DNA of 64,000 bases from Kerstersia sp052103615 (GTDB taxonomy: Bacteria > Pseudomonadota > Gammaproteobacteria > Burkholderiales > Burkholderiaceae_B). Location: contig NZ_JBQEKA010000008.1 in the NCBI RefSeq assembly GCF_052103615.1, positions 1 through 64,000 of the forward strand, written 5' to 3'. Within the stretch, counting starts at the first letter, position 1, and every line of letters begins with the position of its first letter. Shown here one piece after another: positions 16,813 through 28,066 of this stretch. A program made the position numbers and the translations under genes. A model generated the notes under the pieces. That model saw nothing but the letters and a program-made list of their open reading frames with translations. It ran no database searches and was not told the DNA's origin.

Positions 16813-17244
16813 ATGGATATCTCGGAAGTCGCCCGGCGGACGGGCCTGCCTGCTTCCACGATACGGTTCTATGCCAACAAAGGCCTGATCGCATCCACCC
16901 GCCCCGCCGGCCAGCGCAGGCACTTCTCAGCCGCTGTGCTGGACCAATTGGCGCTGATCGCGCTGGGGCAGGCTGGCGGCCTGTCGCTCGATGAGATCGC
17001 CAGCATGCTCACGCCTGACGGCAGCCCGGCTGTGGACCGGCCTCTGTTGAGCGCCAAAGCCGACGAGATTGATGCCGCCATCAAACGCTTGCGCGCTGTC
17101 AGCCAGGGGCTGCGCCACGCGGCAGAATGTCCGGCAGCCACCCATATGCAGTGCCCGACCTTCCGGCGTCTGCTCAGGATTGCATCGGAACGTGAGAAAA
17201 AAGGCAGGCGCGCCGGAAATGGGCCTCTGGGTCAGCCGCAATAA
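16813..17244 (+). CDS. MerR-family transcriptional regulator
   Basis: A 143-residue MerR-type activator. The winged helix is at residues 1-70 (MDISEVARRTGLPASTIRFY, then RRHF), and a dimerisation helix follows. C106 and C114 with H111 lie in the effector loop and could bind a metal or oxidant, although this loop is common in uncharacterised relatives. It is divergent from the DUF2938 gene and probably binds the palindrome between them. An in-frame ATG at 16813 begins the conserved sequence directly. Confidence 0.9.
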   Translation: MDISEVARRTGLPASTIRFYANKGLIASTRPAGQRRHFSAAVLDQLALIALGQAGGLSLDEIASMLTPDGSPAVDRPLLSAKADEIDAAIKRLRAVSQGLRHAAECPAATHMQCPTFRRLLRIASEREKKGRRAGNGPLGQPQ

Positions 17245-17245
17245 G

Positions 17246-17282
17246 AAATCCCTGGCCTATGGAATGCAAGGGCCAGGGATTT
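17246..17282 (+). terminator. Strong hairpin after the MerR gene
   Basis: AAATCCCTGGCC and GGCCAGGGATTT form a perfect 12-bp stem with a 13-base loop, two bases after the MerR stop codon. There is only a short T run within the arm, so the strength as an intrinsic terminator is uncertain, but the position fits. Confidence 0.7.
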
Positions 17283-17509
17283 GAAAACGCTGAGCGGTGA
17301 AAGAAACAGAACGATGCCAGAGGCAGCGCTGTACAAGAGGCGTAGCTATGCACGAAGCAAAGCGGTAAAAGCTGCCGGGAGATGAAAGCAGCGGAGAAGG
17401 GAAAGGCCCCGGGGGGCCAGCCCGGGGCTGCTTCGCTGCCTAAGTGCTGCCTAAGTGCTGCCTAAGTGCTATCGCGCCTGTGGCAGCGCGCCCCCAGCGC
17501 CCCTGGCGT
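17283..17509. other. Intergenic region after clpB
   Basis: No gene seen. It contains a small triplet of CTAAGTGCTGC-type repeats near 17440-17470 next to the clpB stop. Confidence 0.4.
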
Positions 17510-20110
<2,601 letters not shown>

Positions 20111-20159
20111 AATCTACCTTGAGCAGAAATCAGTGGGGCCTTCAGGCCCGATACACCAA

Positions 20160-20188
20160 AGATGCGGGCAACATCGCAGATTTTCAAG
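20160..20188 (-). promoter_or_regulatory. Sigma-32 heat-shock promoter of clpB
   Basis: On the minus strand CTTGAAA (20182-20188) and CCGCATCT (20160-20167) are 14 bp apart. They match the sigma-32 consensus CTTGAAA and CCCCATNT with a single mismatch. The clpB start codon is 50 bases downstream. Confidence 0.85.
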
Positions 20189-20363
20189 ACTTGTCCACAG
20201 TTTGTCTTTGCGCTGGCGCAAAAAACAGAGGCCACGGCGCAAGCATACTCAGAATGCATGAAATTAACAGCGGCCTGCGAGCGGAAATGAGCACGCCCGC
20301 AATGCCTGCGAGACAGGCTGTCGCGCGCCTGCGATAGTCACACCCGGCAGGCAGGCTGCCCCT

Positions 20364-20381
20364 GCGGCGGCTCACCGCCGC
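20364..20381 (-). terminator. Candidate terminator after ybaN-type gene
   Basis: GCGGCGG-CTCA-CCGCCGC, a 7-bp stem with a tetraloop, lies 12 bases past the stop of the DUF454 gene. No clear T run follows. Confidence 0.4.
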
Positions 20382-20392
20382 GCCAGACTGGT

Positions 20393-20803
20393 TCAGGCGC
20401 TGGGCCGCGTCAGAATATAGGCCGCCGAGGCCAGCATGAATGCGCCGACTCCCAGCGCAAGCCACAAGCCGGGGCTGGCCGACAGGAAGAAAATGACGTA
20501 GCCAGCCACAATGCCGCTGCACGCATAGGCCTTGGCGCGCGGCGCGATCGCGCCCCGTGCCTGCCAGTTGCGCAGCACCGGGCCGAAGCTAGGATGATTC
20601 AGCAGCCAGCGCTCCCAGCGCGGCGACGAACGCGCAAAACACCAGGCGGCGCCAATCAGAAACACCGTGGTTGGCATGACTGGCAGCAGCGCGCCAATGA
20701 TGCCCAGGCCGACCAGCGCCAGCCCCAGCATGAAATAGCCCCAGCGCACGACCCGGTTGCGGGCCGGGACGCTGGCTGGCTGAGCCTGTTCGTCCGGTTT
20801 CAT
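20393..20803 (-). CDS. YbaN-type DUF454 inner-membrane protein
   Basis: A 136-residue membrane protein of the DUF454 (YbaN) family. LGLALVGLGIIGALLPVMPTTVFL is the first membrane hairpin and includes the diagnostic LPxxPTTxFL. AAWCFARSSPRWERWLLNHP follows, then two more membrane segments near the end. Function unknown. The ATG at 20803 has GGAG upstream; a longer in-frame extension to 21100 overlaps the upstream pdxA-type gene and is unlikely. Confidence 0.87.
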   Translation of the reverse strand: MKPDEQAQPASVPARNRVVRWGYFMLGLALVGLGIIGALLPVMPTTVFLIGAAWCFARSSPRWERWLLNHPSFGPVLRNWQARGAIAPRAKAYACSGIVAGYVIFFLSASPGLWLALGVGAFMLASAAYILTRPSA

Positions 20804-21044
20804 GCCAGGCTCCGGTACCGGCAGGCCAGCACCCGTGGCGCCGCATGGGCGGCGGTCAACAAGGTGGCGGAGCAAGAAAAGCGGGGCATACAATCCGGAA
20901 AAAGTCAGGCGCGGGCGCCCGGAAGCATGGACAAGGCCATGCGGGACGGCCTCTGGTCTGAATTGTGCAACAGCACCTGCCAAAATGCCAGGCAAAATCC
21001 TGCCGGATCCCCGCACAGCCTGGCAGCGGCGCGATAATGGCAGG

Positions 21045-22049
21045 ATGTCGAATACCCTCTTGCGCCCGCTGGGCATCACCATGGGCGATGCCGCCGGCAT
21101 CGGCCCGGAACTCGTGCTGAAACTGCATGCCCAGGGGCTGCCCTACCCCGCCATTGTCTATGGCGATGCAGGCGCCCTGGCGCGTGCGCGCGCCTACAGC
21201 GGCGCGGCAGCCGCAAACCTGGAAATTCAGGAGATCCCTCACCCCCGGGAGGCCTGTTTCCGGCCCGGTCTCATTCCCGTGATTTCTTGCGCTGCGCCGC
21301 TGCCCGATGGGCTGCCGCTGGGCCAAGTCAGCGCGCTGGCGGGCCGCTCTGCCTACGCCGCCATTTGCCAGGCCATCGACGATACCCTGGCCGGGCACCT
21401 GCACGCAGTCGTGACTGCCCCCATCCACAAGGAAGCCCTACAAGCGGCTGGCGTCGATTTCCCCGGCCACACGGAAATCCTGGCAACGCGCTGCGCTACC
21501 GATGACTACGCTATGGTACTGGTCAACGACTGCCTGCGCGTGCTGCTGGCCACCATCCATATTGCTTTGTCGCAAGTGCCGGCCCGCATCACGCCGGAAG
21601 GCCAGCGGCGCTCGCTGGCGCTGGCCCACCGGGTCTGCCGCCAGCTGGGGGTGGCGCATCCCCGCATCGCCGTGGCTGGCCTGAATCCGCACGCCGGCGA
21701 GGGCGGCAAATTCGGCCTGGAAGACCGGGACATCATCGCCCCTGCTGTCGCCTGGGCCAGGGCGCAAGGCTACGATGCCAGCGGCCCCTGGCCGGGAGAC
21801 ACCGTCTTCATGCGGGCCCGGCAGGGTGAATTCGATATCGTACTCGCCCAGTATCACGACCAGGGGCTGATCCCGGTCAAGTACCTGGGGCTGGATCAAG
21901 GGGTCAACATCACCGCCGGCCTGCCTATCGTGCGCACCAGCGTGGATCATGGCACGGCCTTTGACATCGCTGGCCAAGGCATTGCCGACGAAGCCTCATT
22001 GCGCGTCGCCTGTGACATGGCCGCTGCCATGTCACCCGAAGCCCGGTAG
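21045..22049 (+). CDS. PdxA-family 4-hydroxythreonine-4-phosphate dehydrogenase
   Basis: A 334-residue PdxA-family NAD-dependent dehydrogenase/decarboxylase. GITMGDAAGIGPELVLK opens the protein; FPGHTEIL, GLNPHAGEGGKFG and AQYHDQGLIPVKYLG hold the metal and phosphate ligands. Classical PdxA acts in vitamin B6 synthesis. The phrases EDRDIIAPAV and DQGLIPVK look closer to the PdxA2 branch, which oxidises 4-phospho-D-threonate/erythronate, but no sugar-acid kinase gene is next to it. I cannot decide between them. I start it at 21045; the longer frame overlaps the divergent DUF454 gene. Confidence 0.87.
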   Translation: MSNTLLRPLGITMGDAAGIGPELVLKLHAQGLPYPAIVYGDAGALARARAYSGAAAANLEIQEIPHPREACFRPGLIPVISCAAPLPDGLPLGQVSALAGRSAYAAICQAIDDTLAGHLHAVVTAPIHKEALQAAGVDFPGHTEILATRCATDDYAMVLVNDCLRVLLATIHIALSQVPARITPEGQRRSLALAHRVCRQLGVAHPRIAVAGLNPHAGEGGKFGLEDRDIIAPAVAWARAQGYDASGPWPGDTVFMRARQGEFDIVLAQYHDQGLIPVKYLGLDQGVNITAGLPIVRTSVDHGTAFDIAGQGIADEASLRVACDMAAAMSPEAR

Positions 22050-22120
22050 CCGCCCCAGGGCTTCCGGCGCCCCGGCTGCCTCCCCCGCGCTGGCCGCCAG
22101 GCGCCGCACAGCGCCGCCGG

Positions 22121-22150
22121 AAAACAAAACGCCAGCCCTCAGGCTGGCGT
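22121..22150 (-). terminator. Intrinsic terminator of dnaB
   Basis: ACGCCAGCC-CTCA-GGCTGGCGT forms a 9-bp stem and is followed on the minus strand by TTTTGTTTT. It lies 39 bases past the dnaB stop. Confidence 0.88.
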
Positions 22151-22188
22151 CTCATACTCCTGGCGCGGATGCGCAGGCAGCCAGGGAA

Positions 22189-23580
22189 TCAATAGCCAGA
22201 ATCAATCATGGCATTGCCCTGGGTATAGTTCAGGAAGCGCGTGCTGGAGCCCTGGAAGGTCAGGCGCACCGTGCCGATGGGGCCGTTACGCTGCTTGCCG
22301 ATGATGATTTCCGCTGTGCCCTTTTCCGGGGAATCCGGGTTATAAACCTCGTCGCGGTAAATGAACAAGATGACGTCGGCATCCTGCTCGATAGCGCCGG
22401 ATTCACGCAAATCGCTCATGACCGGGCGCTTATTGGGGCGTTGTTCCAGGCTGCGGTTCAGCTGCGACAAAGCGATCAGCGGGCAGTTCAGTTCCTTGGC
22501 CAGACCTTTGAGCGAACGGCTGATTTCGGAAATTTCAGTTGCGCGGTTTTCGCCTGCGGAACTGGCGGACATCAGCTGAATATAGTCGATGATAATCAGG
22601 CCCAGCTGCCCGCACTGGCGCGCCAGGCGCCGGGCGCGCGCGCGCAGTTCAATGGCTGTCAATGCCGGGGTTTCGTCGATATAGACCTGGGCTTCCTGCA
22701 TGGTTTTCACGGCATGGGTCACACGCGGCCAGTCTTCCGCCTGCAACTTGCCGGTACGCATACGGTGCTGGTCCAGCAGGCCCACCGAACCCAGCATACG
22801 CATGGCCAGCTGAACCGCCCCCATTTCCATGGAAAACACCGCAACCGGCAAGCCTTCGTTGATGGCCACATGTTCGCCGATATTCATCGAGAACGAGGTC
22901 TTGCCCATGGACGGGCGGCCCGCAACAATCACCAGATCGCCAGGCTGAAGGCCGGACGTCATCTTGTCCAGATCGGCAAACCCCGTGGGCACCCCCGTCA
23001 CATCTGAGGTGCTGTCACGGTGGTAGAGCTCGTCGATGCGCTCCACCACCTGTTGCAGCAGCGGCTGGATTTCCTGGAAACCGGCCGCGCCGCGCGCGCC
23101 TTCCTGGGCAATCTGGAAAACCTTGGCTTCAGCCTCGTCCAGCAGCTGGCGCGCATCCTTGCCCTGCGGATTGAAGGCCGCGGCGGCGATATCATCCGCT
23201 ACCGTCACCAGTTTGCGCAGCATGGCGCGCTCACGGACGATTTCCGCATAACGGCGGATATTCGCCGCGGAAGGCGTGTTATGCGCCAGCGCATTGAGGT
23301 AAGCCAGGCCGCCAGCCTCTTCATTCTTGCCGGAACTGGCGAGCGATTCATTGACGGTAATGACGTCGGCCGGCCGCGCCAGGTTAATGAGCCTGACGAT
23401 ATGCAACCAGATCAAGCGGTGATCGTAGCGGTAGAAATCTTCTTCGGTCAGGACGTCGGCAATGCGGTCCCACGCGCCATTATCCAGCAACAGGCCACCG
23501 AGCACCGATTGTTCGGCTTCGATGGAATGCGGCGGCACACGCAGGTAATCCAATTGAGATTCAGCAGGCAAGGCACTCAC
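22189..23580 (-). CDS. dnaB: Replicative DNA helicase DnaB
   Basis: A 463-residue hexameric helicase. N-terminal domain 15-115 (PPHSIEAEQSVLGGLLLDN), linker, and RecA-like ATPase with Walker A GRPSMGKTSFSMN, Walker B LIIIDYIQLM, and DLRESGAIEQDADVILFIYRD near the end. Normal length, no intein. The predicted start is a GTG at 23580 with GGAG 11 bases upstream. Many proteobacteria place rpsF-rpsR-rplI before dnaB; here the upstream neighbour is an unrelated divergent gene. Confidence 0.97.
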   Translation of the reverse strand: MSALPAESQLDYLRVPPHSIEAEQSVLGGLLLDNGAWDRIADVLTEEDFYRYDHRLIWLHIVRLINLARPADVITVNESLASSGKNEEAGGLAYLNALAHNTPSAANIRRYAEIVRERAMLRKLVTVADDIAAAAFNPQGKDARQLLDEAEAKVFQIAQEGARGAAGFQEIQPLLQQVVERIDELYHRDSTSDVTGVPTGFADLDKMTSGLQPGDLVIVAGRPSMGKTSFSMNIGEHVAINEGLPVAVFSMEMGAVQLAMRMLGSVGLLDQHRMRTGKLQAEDWPRVTHAVKTMQEAQVYIDETPALTAIELRARARRLARQCGQLGLIIIDYIQLMSASSAGENRATEISEISRSLKGLAKELNCPLIALSQLNRSLEQRPNKRPVMSDLRESGAIEQDADVILFIYRDEVYNPDSPEKGTAEIIIGKQRNGPIGTVRLTFQGSSTRFLNYTQGNAMIDSGY

Positions 23581-23992
23581 AGCGCGCAGTACTCCATAAA
23601 CAGCCAGTCAGACGGGCATACGCCCCGCGGCCCTGCCCGCAAGCAGGCAAGCAGACAGTCAGGCAGGGGGAAACTACGTATGCAAAGCTGATATTGTCGC
23701 ACTAAACCCGTCAGCGGCGATCACGCGGCCAGGCAAGGCCCGGCAAGGCCCGGCACACGCGGCTGCGGCCCGCACGGCCACTGGCAGACAGCAAGGGGAC
23801 GGACAGACCAGCGGGCAAACAGCAAAGGCTAGGAAAATACCTAATCCGGGGAACCCTTTCCAAAAAAAATATACAAATGATTATCATTGGTTGAACCCGG
23901 CAGGGCGCAGTCTCCATGCCACCATGCCATGCCCGTCGCGGGGATTGCCTTCGCCGGATCCCTGTTGCCCTCTACAACGATAGAAGCCCGCC
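23581..23992. other. Divergent intergenic region dnaB / Fur-box gene
   Basis: No gene seen in these 412 bases. The part near 23860-23900 is AT-rich and contains the Fur box listed separately. A stretch at 23730-23770 repeats GGCAAGGCCC and GGCAAGGCCCG. Confidence 0.5.
23873..23891 (+). promoter_or_regulatory. Fur box
   Basis: ACAAATGATTATCATTGGT contains AATGATTATCATT, which matches 12 of the central 13 bases of the Fur consensus (GATAATGATAATCATTATC). It lies about 100 bases upstream of the plus-strand gene at 23993 and about 290 bases upstream of dnaB, so the former is the likelier target. Confidence 0.8.
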
Positions 23993-25132
23993 ATGTCCCG
24001 CTCAGGCCCACTCCCCTCGCCGCCATCCTGTCACCCGGAATCCGGTGATGCCGCCGCCCGCGGCGACACCATTCTGAGCGTCAACGAAACCCTGGCCTAC
24101 GGCATGAGCAAACATCTGTTGAGCCAGGCGGCCAGGCAACAGCAATCCAGCCTGAACCGGTACGCCCGCCCGGAAGTTGGCAAAAAACGCATTGCCTCCT
24201 TCAAACAACTGACGCGCTGGGCACGCAACATGATTGCCCCCGGACTGCTGATCTACAGTGAAACCCGCATCCCCGAGAAATCGGGCTTTCGCAAAGGCTA
24301 TTACCGGCAGATGCACTGGATGGCCAGCGAGCTCGACGGCCGCGTCCACCTGCAGCTGGAAGTCCTGACCATTCCCGCCCGCACCCACCAGCTGCATGTC
24401 CACATCCTGGTGCGCCTCAGCCAGCATGCGCAAATGAGGCTTTATCACCGCCTGGGCACCATCGAGCATCAGGCCGTGCTGGCGGAACTGGGCAATCTGA
24501 TTTCCCATTTGCATGGTCTGCTCACGCTTTACCAGCACTCGCCCATGCAACGCGACTGGATGATCACCACGCCGCGCGGCGTCTTCGTCCTGGCACGCGA
24601 CCAGCATCAGCCCGGCCTGCTGATCATCAAGACCTGGATCAGCAACCACCGGCTGTATGAAGGCTCGCCATTGCAGCGTGCGGTCAGGCAAGCCCAGTCC
24701 GAAGGCGAAGGGCTGATCATCAACCACCCGCCCTTCTACCCCATTCTTTCGCAAGCCCGGCTGCAAGCCAACCTGCCTACCCAGCTGCCGCTGTACCAGC
24801 TTTTCAACCAGATACTGCAAAGCCAGTATCCGCCGCAGGCCCCCATGCCCGACGAAATGAAGTTCCGGGCAAGTTTGAATGTGGCCGAGACAGGCGCCAG
24901 CATTCCGCTGGCGCCCTGCGAACCCCGCAAGCTGCTGGCGCCGCCCATTGCGCCGCCGCTGCCTGCCGGCCAGCCGCCCCGGAAGGTGCTCACCAGCGGG
25001 CGGCCGGATCTGGGCCTGGATGCCGATTTCCTGAGCAAATATGCCCGCTTGGCGCAGCTCCGGCCCTCTGATATTTCACGGCGCGCGGCCCCGGCCATCT
25101 ACGAGCACTCATCCCTGCGGCCGCCGCGCTGA
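23993..25132 (+). CDS. Unknown His-rich protein, probably iron-regulated
   Basis: I do not recognise this 379-residue protein. It has no signal peptide or membrane segment. The central part (about 100-210) is unusually rich in histidine, including LHVHILVRLSQH, LYHRLGTIEHQ, LISHLHGLLTLYQH and RDQHQPG, interleaved with hydrophobic residues, which suggests a folded domain that might bind metal. The C-terminal third is Pro-rich. A Fur box lies about 100 bases upstream. The ATG at 23993 has a weak ribosome site; an ATG at 24104 (MSKHLLSQAARQQQ) is an alternative. Composition and codon use look like those of the neighbours, so it is a genuine gene. Confidence 0.75.
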   Translation: MSRSGPLPSPPSCHPESGDAAARGDTILSVNETLAYGMSKHLLSQAARQQQSSLNRYARPEVGKKRIASFKQLTRWARNMIAPGLLIYSETRIPEKSGFRKGYYRQMHWMASELDGRVHLQLEVLTIPARTHQLHVHILVRLSQHAQMRLYHRLGTIEHQAVLAELGNLISHLHGLLTLYQHSPMQRDWMITTPRGVFVLARDQHQPGLLIIKTWISNHRLYEGSPLQRAVRQAQSEGEGLIINHPPFYPILSQARLQANLPTQLPLYQLFNQILQSQYPPQAPMPDEMKFRASLNVAETGASIPLAPCEPRKLLAPPIAPPLPAGQPPRKVLTSGRPDLGLDADFLSKYARLAQLRPSDISRRAAPAIYEHSSLRPPR

Positions 25133-25174
25133 ACTTCAGCCGCCCGGCTGCCTCGTCACCGGCCAGGCAGCGCC

Positions 25175-25718
25175 CTAGCCCGCTGCGCCAGGCTGCCCCT
25201 CCAGGGCGAGTAGCAGCCTGGCCAGGTTTTCGTCCAGTTCGTTCAGCACATCGGCCGGGATCAGAGACAATATCCGCCGTTCGTGTTCGACGAAAACATC
25301 CACGGCGCGATTGATCAGCGCCAGGCCAGGCGCCGTCAGCTGCACCAGCATGCTGCGGGCGTCCTGNNNNNNNNNNCTGTGCGTTCGGCACACGCTCGAT
25401 GAAACCGCGGGCTTCCAGGCGTTTGAGCCTGTGAGTCATCGTGCCCGACGTCACCATCAAGGAAAAAAACAGCTCGGTCGGGCTGAGCCGGTAGGGCTGG
25501 CCGGCGCGCCGCAAAGTGGCCAGCATGTCGAATTCCCAGAGCGCCAGCCCGAACTCAGCCAGCGCGGCTTCCAGCGGCGGCTCCAGCAACGCCGCGCAAC
25601 GCTTGATGCGCCCGATCGGCCCCATGGGCCTGGCGTCCAGCTCCGGGCGTTCACGCTGCCATTGGGCCAGAATGGCATCCACGGAGTCTGCTGGCCTGCG
25701 ATGATAGGCATTGCTCAT
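25175..25718 (-). CDS. MarR-family regulator, PecS-like, interrupted by an N10 gap
   Basis: A MarR-type winged-helix repressor in which the reading frame breaks at 10 Ns (25367-25376). The first part is LSPTELFFSLMVTSGTMTHRLKRLEARGFIERVPNAQ and the second QDARSMLVQLTAPGLALINRAV. Both edges of the gap carry the same CAG, so the true sequence is probably VPNAQDARSM with a 3-base overlap; deleting 13 bases restores a 176-residue protein. It faces an EamA exporter, the PecS/PecM arrangement known from Dickeya, where PecS represses pecM and senses urate or related compounds. The gap, not a mutation, explains the break. Confidence 0.82.
25367..25376. other. 10-base assembly gap
   Basis: Ten Ns inside the MarR-family gene. 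The flanks share CAG (coding strand), which fits two contigs that overlap by three bases rather than missing sequence. Confidence 0.9.
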
Positions 25719-25752
25719 TTATCTTGACTTCAAGGTAATTGATAGACACAAT

Positions 25753-25780
25753 GATTTTATCTTGAACTGAAGATAAAATC
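25753..25780. promoter_or_regulatory. Operator palindrome before the EamA exporter
   Basis: GATTTTATCTT and AAGATAAAATC are perfect inverted arms separated by 6 bases, and the ATG of the exporter follows immediately. A weaker copy, TATCTTGA-CT-TCAAGGTA, lies about 30 bases to the left at 25720-25737, near the MarR start. Both are good candidates for sites bound by the PecS-like repressor. Confidence 0.75.
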
Positions 25781-26653
25781 ATGAGTCGCTCTCCTTCCTC
25801 CCGCCAATGGCGCGATATCCTGCTGACTGCGCTGGGCCCCACGATCTGGGGTTCGACCTATATCGTGACGTCCGAAATCCTGCCACCGGGCCTGCCCTTT
25901 ACCGCGGCGCTCATCCGGGTGCTGCCTGCCGGCATCCTGTTGCTGCTGTTCACGCGCTGCCTGCCCGCCCGCCAGGACTGGGGGAAGCTCATCGTGCTGA
26001 GCGCGTTGAATATCGGCGTGTTCCAGGCCTTTCTGTTCGTGGCGGCTTATCGTCTGCCCGGTGGCCTGGCTGCCGTGCTGGGCGCCATCCAGCCTCTGCT
26101 GATCATGCTGCTGAGCTGGTCCATTGACGGCCGCTCGCCCTTGCGCAACACCCTCTGGGCGGCCATCGCGGGCGTGCTGGGCATGGCCATCCTGCTGCTA
26201 TCGCCCCAAACAGTCTTTGAACCCATAGGCATTGCTGCCGCGCTGCTGGGCGCCGCCGCCATGGCCAGCGGCGTCTGGCTGACCCACCGCTGGAAACTGC
26301 AAATGCCGGTGCTGGCGCTGACGGGCTGGCAACTGCTGATCGGCGGCTTGATGCTGGCCCCTGTCGTCTGGCTGTTCGAACCGCCGCTGCCTGCGCTGAC
26401 ACTCACGCAATGGTCGGCCTATGCCTATCTCTGCCTAGCGGGCGCAATGCTGGCCTACGCTCTCTGGTTCCGCGGCGTCGCCCGGCTGCCTACCGTGGCC
26501 GTGGCATCCCTGGGCCTGCTCAGCCCCCTGACCGCCGTGGTGCTGGGGTGGGTCTTGCTCTCGCAATCCGTGACCGGCCCGGCCCTCCTGGGCCTGGCCA
26601 TCGTCCTGGCCAGCGTCTTTGCCGTCCAGTGGACTGCCGCCCGCCCGCGCTAA
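25781..26653 (+). CDS. EamA-family exporter, PecM-like
   Basis: A 290-residue drug/metabolite transporter with ten predicted membrane segments in two EamA repeats. GPTIWGSTYIVTSEILPPGLPFTAALIRVLPAG is the classic EamA start and matches the PecM/YedA branch. PecM exports indigoidine in Dickeya; the substrate here is unknown. It is divergent from the PecS-like gene with an operator abutting its start codon, so repression by that protein is likely. Confidence 0.88.
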   Translation: MSRSPSSRQWRDILLTALGPTIWGSTYIVTSEILPPGLPFTAALIRVLPAGILLLLFTRCLPARQDWGKLIVLSALNIGVFQAFLFVAAYRLPGGLAAVLGAIQPLLIMLLSWSIDGRSPLRNTLWAAIAGVLGMAILLLSPQTVFEPIGIAAALLGAAAMASGVWLTHRWKLQMPVLALTGWQLLIGGLMLAPVVWLFEPPLPALTLTQWSAYAYLCLAGAMLAYALWFRGVARLPTVAVASLGLLSPLTAVVLGWVLLSQSVTGPALLGLAIVLASVFAVQWTAARPR

Positions 26654-26720
26654 TGCCTCTCCTGGCCCGGCGGCGCTGGCCGGCGGGCCAGGGCCGGCCA
26701 GCGCCGCCCTGCCCAAGCGC

Positions 26721-27920
26721 TCATTTCCGCAGCATTCCCCATCCCGCGACACTGGCTATCACGCAAGCCAGCATCGCCAGCGCCATGCCTAGCGGCTGGC
26801 CATAGATCCAGGGAACGCACCAGCCGCTCACCGCCGAAAACCCCGCCATCTGAAAAAATCCCAGAAAGGAAGCCGCCAACCCGGCACGCCTGGGCGCGTG
26901 GGCCAGTATCCGCAGCGTCAACGCAGGCATGGCCATCGCCAGGCCCCCAGTAAAAACAGCGGGCAACAGCACCGCCCAAGGCAATGCGGGGGTTGGGCAT
27001 ACAAACAGGTACACCGTGTTCGCCAAGCAACTGCCAAGCATCAGCAGATAGGCGCAGCCTAGGGTCTTGCTGTCATCCCAGCGGGCAGACAACGAGGCCG
27101 CCGCCAGCGCCCCTGCCATGGCGCCCGCCACCAGCGGCACGAAGAGGACGGCGAAGGCCGTCTCCGGCAGGTTCAGGGTATGCACGATGAAATCAGGGGC
27201 GCCGCCGATCAGGAAGGCCTGGCCCGCCACCAGCAAACTGGCCACCAGGGTCATGCCCATATAGCTTCGGTTGCGCAGCATCCGCCACATATCGCTGCCC
27301 AATTCGTGCCATGCCAGGGGCTGGCGCCTGGCTGCCGGCAACGTCTCCGGCAGGCGCATGCCGCACAGCAGCCAGGCGCCAAGCGCCAGCGCAGCCAACA
27401 TCAGGAAAACCGCCCGCCAGCCATAGTGCGCAGTCAATTGGCCGCCGAATAGGGGCGCAAGCGCCGGCGACACATTGAATACCATGACGATATAGGACAG
27501 GGTGCGCCGGGCCACAGCCTCGTCATAGCAATCCCGCACGATGGCTTGGCCGACCACCAGCCCCGCGCCTGCTGACAAGCCTTGCAGCACACGGCCGGCC
27601 AAGAGCCAGCCCAGGCTGGGCGCCAGCGCCGCCGTCAATGATCCAGCGAGATACACGGCAAGGGAAGCGAGAATGACCGGGCGGCGGCCCCAAGCATCCG
27701 ACAGCGTGCCATGCAAAAGCAGCATCGAAGCGTAGGCCAGCATATAAACGCCGAGGGTTTGCTGCACGGCCTCGGGGGGCACGCCAAATTCTCTTTCCAG
27801 GGCGCCGAAAGCAGGCAGATAGGCGTCTATCGTGGCAGGCGCAATGCAGGCCAACAGGCCCAGCATCAACACCATCTGTAAATAAGAAGGGGGAGAAGAT
27901 CGGGACACAGCCTTTTGCAT
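26721..27920 (-). CDS. Bcr/CflA-family MFS exporter
   Basis: A 399-residue, 12-segment MFS transporter. ATIDAYLPAFGALEREFGVPPEAVQQTLGVYMLAYA and GTLSDAWGRRPVIL are signatures of the Bcr/CflA drug exporters. Substrate unknown. The AraC-type regulator gene lies 146 bases upstream on the same strand, which suggests but does not prove that it controls this exporter. Confidence 0.88.
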   Translation of the reverse strand: MQKAVSRSSPPSYLQMVLMLGLLACIAPATIDAYLPAFGALEREFGVPPEAVQQTLGVYMLAYASMLLLHGTLSDAWGRRPVILASLAVYLAGSLTAALAPSLGWLLAGRVLQGLSAGAGLVVGQAIVRDCYDEAVARRTLSYIVMVFNVSPALAPLFGGQLTAHYGWRAVFLMLAALALGAWLLCGMRLPETLPAARRQPLAWHELGSDMWRMLRNRSYMGMTLVASLLVAGQAFLIGGAPDFIVHTLNLPETAFAVLFVPLVAGAMAGALAAASLSARWDDSKTLGCAYLLMLGSCLANTVYLFVCPTPALPWAVLLPAVFTGGLAMAMPALTLRILAHAPRRAGLAASFLGFFQMAGFSAVSGWCVPWIYGQPLGMALAMLACVIASVAGWGMLRK

Positions 27921-28066
27921 CTGAATGAAATGCCCGGCAACAGGGCGGAACCTTCATCGTGACGCAAAGCGCCGCCATCCGGCTATGCCAAATGTCTGGA
28001 AACCTTTGTGCAATGACGAAACAGGCCCGCGCCGCGCAGCACAGCACCGGCACCGGCACCGCAGGG

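Noticed and set aside
20189..20199. DnaA-box-like TTGTCCACA upstream of clpB
   Set aside because: A single near-match overlapping a heat-shock promoter is expected by chance.
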